Below are positions 11,609 to 14,950 of a stretch of DNA of 14,950 nucleotides, piece after piece (position 1 is the first letter of the stretch; each line of letters opens with the position of its first letter). The notes beneath the pieces were generated by a model. It made no database searches. It saw nothing but the letters and a program-made list of their open reading frames with translations, and was not told the DNA's origin. The DNA comes from Fibrobacter sp. UBA1765 (GTDB lineage: Bacteria; Fibrobacterota; Fibrobacteria; Fibrobacterales; Fibrobacteraceae): NCBI GenBank assembly GCA_002314675.1, contig DCGZ01000165.1:1571-16520 (forward strand). The letters run 5' to 3'. The position numbers and the translations under genes were made by a program.

Positions 11609-13351
11609 ATGATCAAGCGTAACGATAAAATTATTCTCCGAAAATTTCGGCAGTTTATGATTCCCGCCCTGGGAACTGCCGTCGCCATTTCATTAAATGA
11701 ATTTGTGGATAGCATTCTGGTTTCCCAGTTGTTGGGCAGCGACGCAATGGCCATCGTAAATGTGGGCTCCCCCATCATGCTAGTGGCTGCAAGCCTATAC
11801 GCACTTTTCGGCTTCGGCGGAAATATCATTTACTCCCACGCCCTAGGCGAAAAGAAGCTGGAGAAGGCCAATCAGGTCTGGGGTGCCTCCATGCTAACCG
11901 CAGCCATCATCAGTATCCTTATTATGCTAGCCGGTTTTGCATTCCAAGCTCCTATTGCCGCGTTCTTAGCCGAAGGGTCCAACTACTATTCCGAAATCTA
12001 TCCATACATCTTTTACCTATTCCTCTCGTTCCCCTTGGTCATTCTCGTCATGTCCATGGCAGCATTCCTGCCCGCTATGAACCACGCCATTCTTGGAAGC
12101 GCCTGCGCAATCGTGGCCAACGTGGTGAACCTGATTATGGATTATGTCTTTATCGAAATTTTCCACCAGGGTGTCTGTGGAGCAGCCATGGCGACCCTTG
12201 CGGGCTACATTGTTGCAGGCCTCATCATCCTCATTTTGGCAATAAGCAAAAAATTGACACTCCCCTATCGATCTTTATTGCAAAAGCCAAATCTTTCCAT
12301 CATCAAGGATATCACCAACACAGGCATTTCCGCAGCCTCACTGCAGTTAGGGTTCGCCATTGCCTGGGGTTATTGCCTTTCTACTGCTGCAAAAATTGCT
12401 GGTGACGACGGCCTTGTGGCCTTCTCCTTTTTCGTCCAGTTGGCTTCCATCATCTCGATTGTCCTCGCCGGCGTATGTGACGGCGCAATGCCCATTTATT
12501 CCTTACTCTACGGTGCAGGCGACAAGCAGGGCATCAAGATGCTCACCCAGAAAGCAGCACTAGTTTTGGAAACAGGCAGTATCGCCTGCGTTATTTTCTT
12601 TGTAACCTGTCCCCAAATCCTATATAGTTTATTCGACATCCATACGGAAGCCCAGAGAGCTCTTTGCTGGTCGTCCATACTCACCTTTGCCACCTACGCT
12701 CCCCTCCGGAGTTTCATGGTGTTATATCGCATCATCCTGAACACCTGTGGTCATCCTAAGAACTCCACTATTCTCGCTATTATAGATAGCGCCGCTGGAA
12801 TTATTTTCTTCTCATTCATCTGCACTCGCTTCTTTGGTGTTCGCGGACTGTGGTACGCCTATATAGCCACCGTTTTTTCCGTCTGCGTTGGAACCGCATT
12901 ATACAACACGGTCAAGTACATCAGAAGCAAAAGAGCCATTTCCCCGTTTTTCCTTTTCCCAAAACAAACCGAAGATCTACTCTTTGACTTCACCCTGGTT
13001 ACCGATGACAAATCCATTGACGAAGTTTGTCTAAAGGTTATCGAGGCTTGCAAAGAGAGGGGTATATCCCAGAAAAGCAGTGCTTTCACAGCACAGCTGA
13101 TTGAAGAAATGTCCCTATATACAAGGACCCATTGCGGAAGCCATCAACCCATAGATATCCTTGCCAGCCAACAGGGCGATTCCGTCAAAATCGATTTTCG
13201 AAGTATAGGTAAGCCATTCAATCCTCTAAACGAAACTGATTTGGACGACCATTACAACGTGACAATTCTCAAAGGACTTTCCAAGAAAATTTCATACGAA
13301 TACGCCATGGGTTTGAACACCACCTCCATTTTCATAAGCGGAGACAATTAA
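11609..13351 (+). CDS. MATE-family exporter fused to a degenerate GHKL ATPase domain
   Basis: Residues 1-440 of 580 form a twelve-helix MATE transporter, with the characteristic NLIMDYVFI (174-182) in the N-terminal half and a second repeat from about 235; such proteins export small molecules against Na+ or H+. Residues 455-580 form a GHKL domain like RsbW-type serine kinases: IEEMSLY (498-504), GKPFNPL (534-540), and MGLNTTSIFI at the end. Where active members have E-x-x-x-N, the last position is Tyr504, and the usual D-x-G of the G1 box is S-I-G (Ser532), so Mg-ATP binding is doubtful. The domain may now be a binding or regulatory module. The gene has no clear ribosome site and sits between two paralogous ligases in one operon; the second ligase follows after one base. 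Confidence 0.88.
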   Translation: MIKRNDKIILRKFRQFMIPALGTAVAISLNEFVDSILVSQLLGSDAMAIVNVGSPIMLVAASLYALFGFGGNIIYSHALGEKKLEKANQVWGASMLTAAIISILIMLAGFAFQAPIAAFLAEGSNYYSEIYPYIFYLFLSFPLVILVMSMAAFLPAMNHAILGSACAIVANVVNLIMDYVFIEIFHQGVCGAAMATLAGYIVAGLIILILAISKKLTLPYRSLLQKPNLSIIKDITNTGISAASLQLGFAIAWGYCLSTAAKIAGDDGLVAFSFFVQLASIISIVLAGVCDGAMPIYSLLYGAGDKQGIKMLTQKAALVLETGSIACVIFFVTCPQILYSLFDIHTEAQRALCWSSILTFATYAPLRSFMVLYRIILNTCGHPKNSTILAIIDSAAGIIFFSFICTRFFGVRGLWYAYIATVFSVCVGTALYNTVKYIRSKRAISPFFLFPKQTEDLLFDFTLVTDDKSIDEVCLKVIEACKERGISQKSSAFTAQLIEEMSLYTRTHCGSHQPIDILASQQGDSVKIDFRSIGKPFNPLNETDLDDHYNVTILKGLSKKISYEYAMGLNTTSIFISGDN

Positions 13352-13352
13352 G

Positions 13353-14927
13353 ATGATGCAAAAAATTGTTATTGTAGAAGCCCTTTCCACTGGTTTCAAT
13401 TACATCCAAGACTGCATCGACAGAGGTTTTGAACCCGTCATTCTTGAGGTAGCCTACGCCGACAAGAATATGGAAGATTTCATAAATCAACAGCGTCAGG
13501 AAAAGTACGTCAAGTTAAAGACGAAAATTCAAATTCTTAGAGAATCCGACTCCTATGAAAAGACATTAGAAATGGTTCGAGCCCTGGATCCAATACTTGT
13601 TTTGCCTGGCGCTGAAGACGGAGTTGTTCTAGCCACCCGCCTTGCCGACTCTCTGGGTCTTCCTGGCAATCCCTATTCCATGATCGACAAGATGACAAAT
13701 AAGTTCTGCACCCATGAAGCATTGAAAGCCGCTGGGGTTCGTCACATTCGCGGAAAAATTTGCAAGACTCTTGAAGAAGCTGAAAAATTTTACGACGAAC
13801 TGGATAATGAAAAAGTTGTCATTAAGCCTCCCCATGGAGCTGGTTCCATGGGGGTCCGTTTCTGCAAAGGAAAGAAAGATCTCCTCACAAAGTTTTCAGA
13901 ACAATTGGGACAAATAGGCTGTCTAGGAGATATTGCCCAGGAACTACTCATTCAAGAAAGAATTATCGGTTCCGAGTACATAGTCAACACACTAACATTT
14001 AATGGTATCCATAAAGTAACTTCCATCTGGAAGTACGAAAAGAAACTCCTAGATAATGGATCTAACGTTTATGTAGGCATGATCGCCATAGATGAAGTAA
14101 CTCCAGAAGCATACGCTCTCGTTGAGTACGCCTTCCAAGTTCTTGATGCAGTCGGCATAAAACAGGGCCCCGTTCATGGCGAGTATATGTTCGATGAAAA
14201 AGGACCTGTACTTATCGAAATCAACTGTCGCTGCATGGGAGGTTCGTATCCAGCAACATATGGAAACGAAATTTTCGGTCATCACGAAACAGACCTTGCT
14301 TTAGATAGTTATATCAATCCGAAAATAGTAATAGAAAAACTTTCTAAGCCATATAAATCAAAAAAATATGCCAAAACAAAAGATCTTATAACTCCTCGGA
14401 GCATGCACATTTCTAATTCTCCGATTCTTGGAATTATTCCGTATTTAAAAAGTTTCCACTCCTGTGGCATTCAGACCTCAGCAAAATCCAATAGCATTGA
14501 AAAAACAGTGGACCTTGAAACAGAAACAGGATTTATCTTCTTGTATCACGAAGATTATTCTGTTATTTCTCAAGAGTTCGAACTGTTAAAAAAACTTGAA
14601 AGCAAATACTTCGGTCTTTTGTATCAGGAACATTTTGACGAAAGCCTCGGATCTTTGCCAGAAATTTCAGCAAAGCCAGATTCCCTTGACTCCTTCGAAA
14701 TTGACTTACGCCATTTAAAGGATTACCCACTGGAAGATGTATACCATTACTTAAAGCAGGCGATTCTTTCCGTAAGGAAGGGCGGAACTATTTCCGTAAC
14801 CAAGGATGCCTACGAGGGCTTTCCTTATGGAGTTGCTGGTATGGTCATGATTTTCAAGATCATGGGCCTCACGATAAAGCTTCCTGAATACCAAAACGAT
14901 AAACTTATCGCCATCAAAAACAGTTAA
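13353..14927 (+). CDS. ATP-grasp ligase, copy 2
   Basis: The 524-residue protein is a paralogue of the ligase at 10026 over its whole length, with the same core: VVIKPPHGAGSMGV, GSEYIVNT, GPVHGEYMFDEKGPVLIE and EINCR. Two adjacent ATGs are possible; the second (13356) aligns with the start of copy 1 and the first has the better distance to GGAG at about 13340. It begins one base after the MATE stop. Compared with copy 1, residues 25-75 and 320-400 differ strongly, while the core and the C-terminal domain are almost the same, in places identical even at silent sites. The two enzymes probably catalyse the same kind of ligation on different acceptors or donors. Confidence 0.85.
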   Translation: MMQKIVIVEALSTGFNYIQDCIDRGFEPVILEVAYADKNMEDFINQQRQEKYVKLKTKIQILRESDSYEKTLEMVRALDPILVLPGAEDGVVLATRLADSLGLPGNPYSMIDKMTNKFCTHEALKAAGVRHIRGKICKTLEEAEKFYDELDNEKVVIKPPHGAGSMGVRFCKGKKDLLTKFSEQLGQIGCLGDIAQELLIQERIIGSEYIVNTLTFNGIHKVTSIWKYEKKLLDNGSNVYVGMIAIDEVTPEAYALVEYAFQVLDAVGIKQGPVHGEYMFDEKGPVLIEINCRCMGGSYPATYGNEIFGHHETDLALDSYINPKIVIEKLSKPYKSKKYAKTKDLITPRSMHISNSPILGIIPYLKSFHSCGIQTSAKSNSIEKTVDLETETGFIFLYHEDYSVISQEFELLKKLESKYFGLLYQEHFDESLGSLPEISAKPDSLDSFEIDLRHLKDYPLEDVYHYLKQAILSVRKGGTISVTKDAYEGFPYGVAGMVMIFKIMGLTIKLPEYQNDKLIAIKNS

Positions 14928-14930
14928 AAA

Positions 14931-14950
14931 AGAGGCATCATCAACATGTG
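14931..14950 (+). CDS. Possible start of a further gene of the operon
   Basis: AGAGG (14931-14935) is followed ten bases later by ATG 14946, and the window ends two bases after it. The spacing from the previous stop is 18 bases, like the first gap in the operon. Nothing can be said of the product. Confidence 0.3.

Noticed and set aside
1..14950. Insertion sequence, integrase or prophage genes
   Set aside because: No transposase, recombinase or phage structural motif is seen in any frame, despite the accessory character of the region.

Overview
The window looks like a Fibrobacter-type genome (phylum Fibrobacterota). This rests on a secreted protein whose DPRDGQVY block resembles the start of the Fibrobacter succinogenes major paralogous domain, on many small secreted or lipoprotein genes, and on general gene style. 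It is inference: there is no rRNA or other marker gene here. Nearly all of the window is accessory DNA.

Left part (1-5130). On the + strand, 1-1444 holds what look like two toxin-tip/immunity-like modules in decay. Each is a C-terminal fragment with no start of its own, and its stop overlaps the start of a small lipoprotein gene. Both lipoproteins are out of frame between the well-placed ATG and the lipobox, in each case by one extra base that can be placed in a T run. On the - strand, 4980 down to 1398 is a tightly packed five-gene operon with gaps or overlaps of at most 7 bases. It encodes a cytoplasmic-looking HExxH protein, a Cys-rich exported protein, a Fic-domain AMP-transferase with an inhibitory helix motif, a small gene broken by two frameshifts, and a polytopic membrane protein. 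A 150-base leader with two long hairpins precedes it; on the opposite strand the same hairpins end in a good intrinsic terminator.

Middle part (5331-9906). A lipoprotein gene is followed by a membrane-anchored J-domain protein with a long acidic linker and by a zinc-ribbon protein with one C-terminal membrane helix. From 7190 to 8140 there is no complete large gene. This stretch holds a GC-rich nest of inverted repeats, the last 50 or so codons of what looks like carB, a run of REP-like palindromes, two intrinsic terminators, and a promoter feeding a 35-codon ORF. A solo YhcG/DUF1016-family PDDEXK nuclease and a divergent 6-pyruvoyl-tetrahydropterin-synthase-family protein with a zinc-ribbon tail follow.

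Right part (10026-14927). The most system-like locus is a + strand operon of two paralogous ATP-grasp ligases flanking a MATE exporter fused to a GHKL (RsbW-like) domain. The GHKL domain has lost its N-box Asn and its G1 Asp. The two ligases are mosaics: blocks of 60-70 bases are identical even at silent sites, while two other segments have diverged strongly. A small molecule or peptide made by amide ligation and exported by the MATE protein is a reasonable hypothesis. The promoter places the transcript start essentially at the ATG of the first ligase. A further gene may begin at 14946, so the cluster probably continues.
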